Positions 62,998 through 64,000 of a stretch of 64,000 nucleotides of DNA are shown in pieces. Origin of the DNA: Prorocentrum cordatum (taxonomy: Eukaryota; Sar; Dinophyceae; Prorocentrales; Prorocentraceae); NCBI GenBank assembly GCA_963575745.1, contig CAUYUJ010016908.1:147501-211500 (forward strand), written 5' to 3'. Both the position numbers and the translations under genes were made by a program. Under the pieces are notes generated by a model. It ran no database searches. It was not told where the DNA came from and saw only the letters and a program-made list of their open reading frames with translations. Within the stretch, counting starts at the first letter, position 1, and each line of letters opens with the position of its first letter.

Positions 62998-64000
62998 CGG
63001 GCGCCCAAACAAACCACGGGCAACCTCGAGCGATCCTGACCGATGGCGGCTAAGACCGGCGTTCCCCGCGTGGACCTCCCCGAATCCTCCGCGCATGATC
63101 CCTGGTCGGGTTCCAGACTTCCAGCGCACTGCCGACATGGCGTCACGGTGCGTCAGGTTCCTGTCTTGACGAGACCATGGCGCTGGGTTCTGACATCGCG
63201 GGGATCGTTCAACCTTGGACGATCGGCCGTTTCCGAAAAGTCCAAATCGTTCCACATCGAACGATTCTGGGACGCCCGCGGCGTTCAAAGTTGAACGCTG
63301 CTGGCGGGGTCGCCACCGGTCGACGCGACGCGAACCGACCGTACCTTTCTGGGGCGCTCTGGGGAGCCCCCTTGGCCATCCCACACATTCTGCAGGCCAG
63401 CCCAGTCGGCCAGCATCACCCACAGATCTGTTAGACGAACGGCTGGGGGGAACAACCGAAATGGAGCTAGAACCTGGATACGCTTCCGACAACCAAAATA
63501 TTCGTAGTGGCGACTTCCAAGACATCAGAATATCAACGGAGACCAGGATGAGGAAGCGCAAGAGCACCTTGAACGCCCAAGTAGGATCAATATCAGGTCG
63601 TGGACAGGCTCCATTGCGCAACTTTCCTGGTCGCCGACGCACCGTAGAATGTGGTGGGCTGGCTCCTGAAATCCGCGAAGGCGACGCACTCACGGACGGC
63701 CAGCGGGGCCCACCACAGCACGGACAGTACTGGTCACAATCGAAGTCGTGCGTCCCTCCGCGCGCGTGAGCTGGCCGACCCACGCATATATGCGATAACC
63801 TTCTGCCACCCCGCTGGGGAGAGGGCGCCTCGAAACTTCTTCCACGCTTTGCCCGAAAGGGCTCCTCTGGGTCCAGCTGGAATCTGACGCCTCTCTCCGT
63901 ATCGTACTGCGCGAACACCAAACCGATCGCTCAAAGAAAGTCAGCAGGCCGCGCTCGACCCAGGGGTTGTAGTCCACTCCCAATCCGTTAGTAGGCGCAC
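62998..64000. other. 1 kb without recognised gene to the window end
   Basis: Less repetitive than most of the window. Several minus-strand frames are open (e.g. one reading VDYNPWVERGLLTFFERSV near 63950-63890) and may include exon pieces, but none matches a family I know and no convincing splice pair was found. Confidence 0.3.

Noticed and set aside
62992-63921. 309-codon minus-strand frame at the window end
   Set aside because: Low-complexity Arg/Ser/Pro composition and no family resemblance; exon pieces cannot be excluded.

Overview
This is eukaryotic nuclear DNA, not bacterial: GC-rich, almost gene-free, crowded with microsatellites, minisatellites and short inverted-repeat elements, and assembled as a scaffold (exactly 100 N at 16585-16684). 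A protist alga, most likely a dinoflagellate, is my best inference. The clues are two introns whose 5' ends read AG|GC, a retroelement combining a GIY-YIG nuclease with a reverse transcriptase, and a protein ending with the motif GGLLGEDDYTEAA that I associate from memory with dinoflagellates. No search was possible, so the taxonomic call is tentative.

Layout. 1-6750 and 34631-40588 are two nearly identical copies of a large non-autonomous transposon-like element. Copy 2 is complete: terminal inverted repeats start GAGCTCAAGTTTTTAT, and a 9-bp target duplication (GAGAAGGAG) lies in a (GGA)n tract. Each end carries a 20-bp perfect palindrome and a GGGTGGGTGGGTGGG quadruplex motif. Inside are tandem arrays, a very long alternating purine-pyrimidine tract and, on the minus strand, what looks like a captured 3' exon of a cellular gene (intact in copy 2, frameshifted in copy 1). 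8363-12735 is a retroelement with 274-bp direct repeats at both ends, an N-terminal GIY-YIG nuclease domain and a YVDD reverse transcriptase, as in Penelope-like elements with permuted domains; it has two frame breaks. 24381-29240 (minus strand) holds two exons of a hypersensitive-induced-response (HIR)/SPFH membrane-scaffold gene, separated by a 4.3-kb intron packed with about ten short inverted-repeat elements. This is the only host gene I can recognise.

The rest is a mosaic of short (about 100-250 bp) terminal-inverted-repeat or foldback elements. At least ten families occur two or more times in the window, including one with TA-CAGTCAACCCG ends (pogo/mariner-like) and one with TTA-GGTCGGGC ends (possibly PIF/Harbinger-like). 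Between them lie long (GGA)n, (GA)n, (CCT)n, (AGT)n, (ATC)n and GT/GC tracts. The many long open frames in these tracts are simple-sequence artefacts. No rRNA, tRNA, CRISPR, operon or bacterial promoter is seen.
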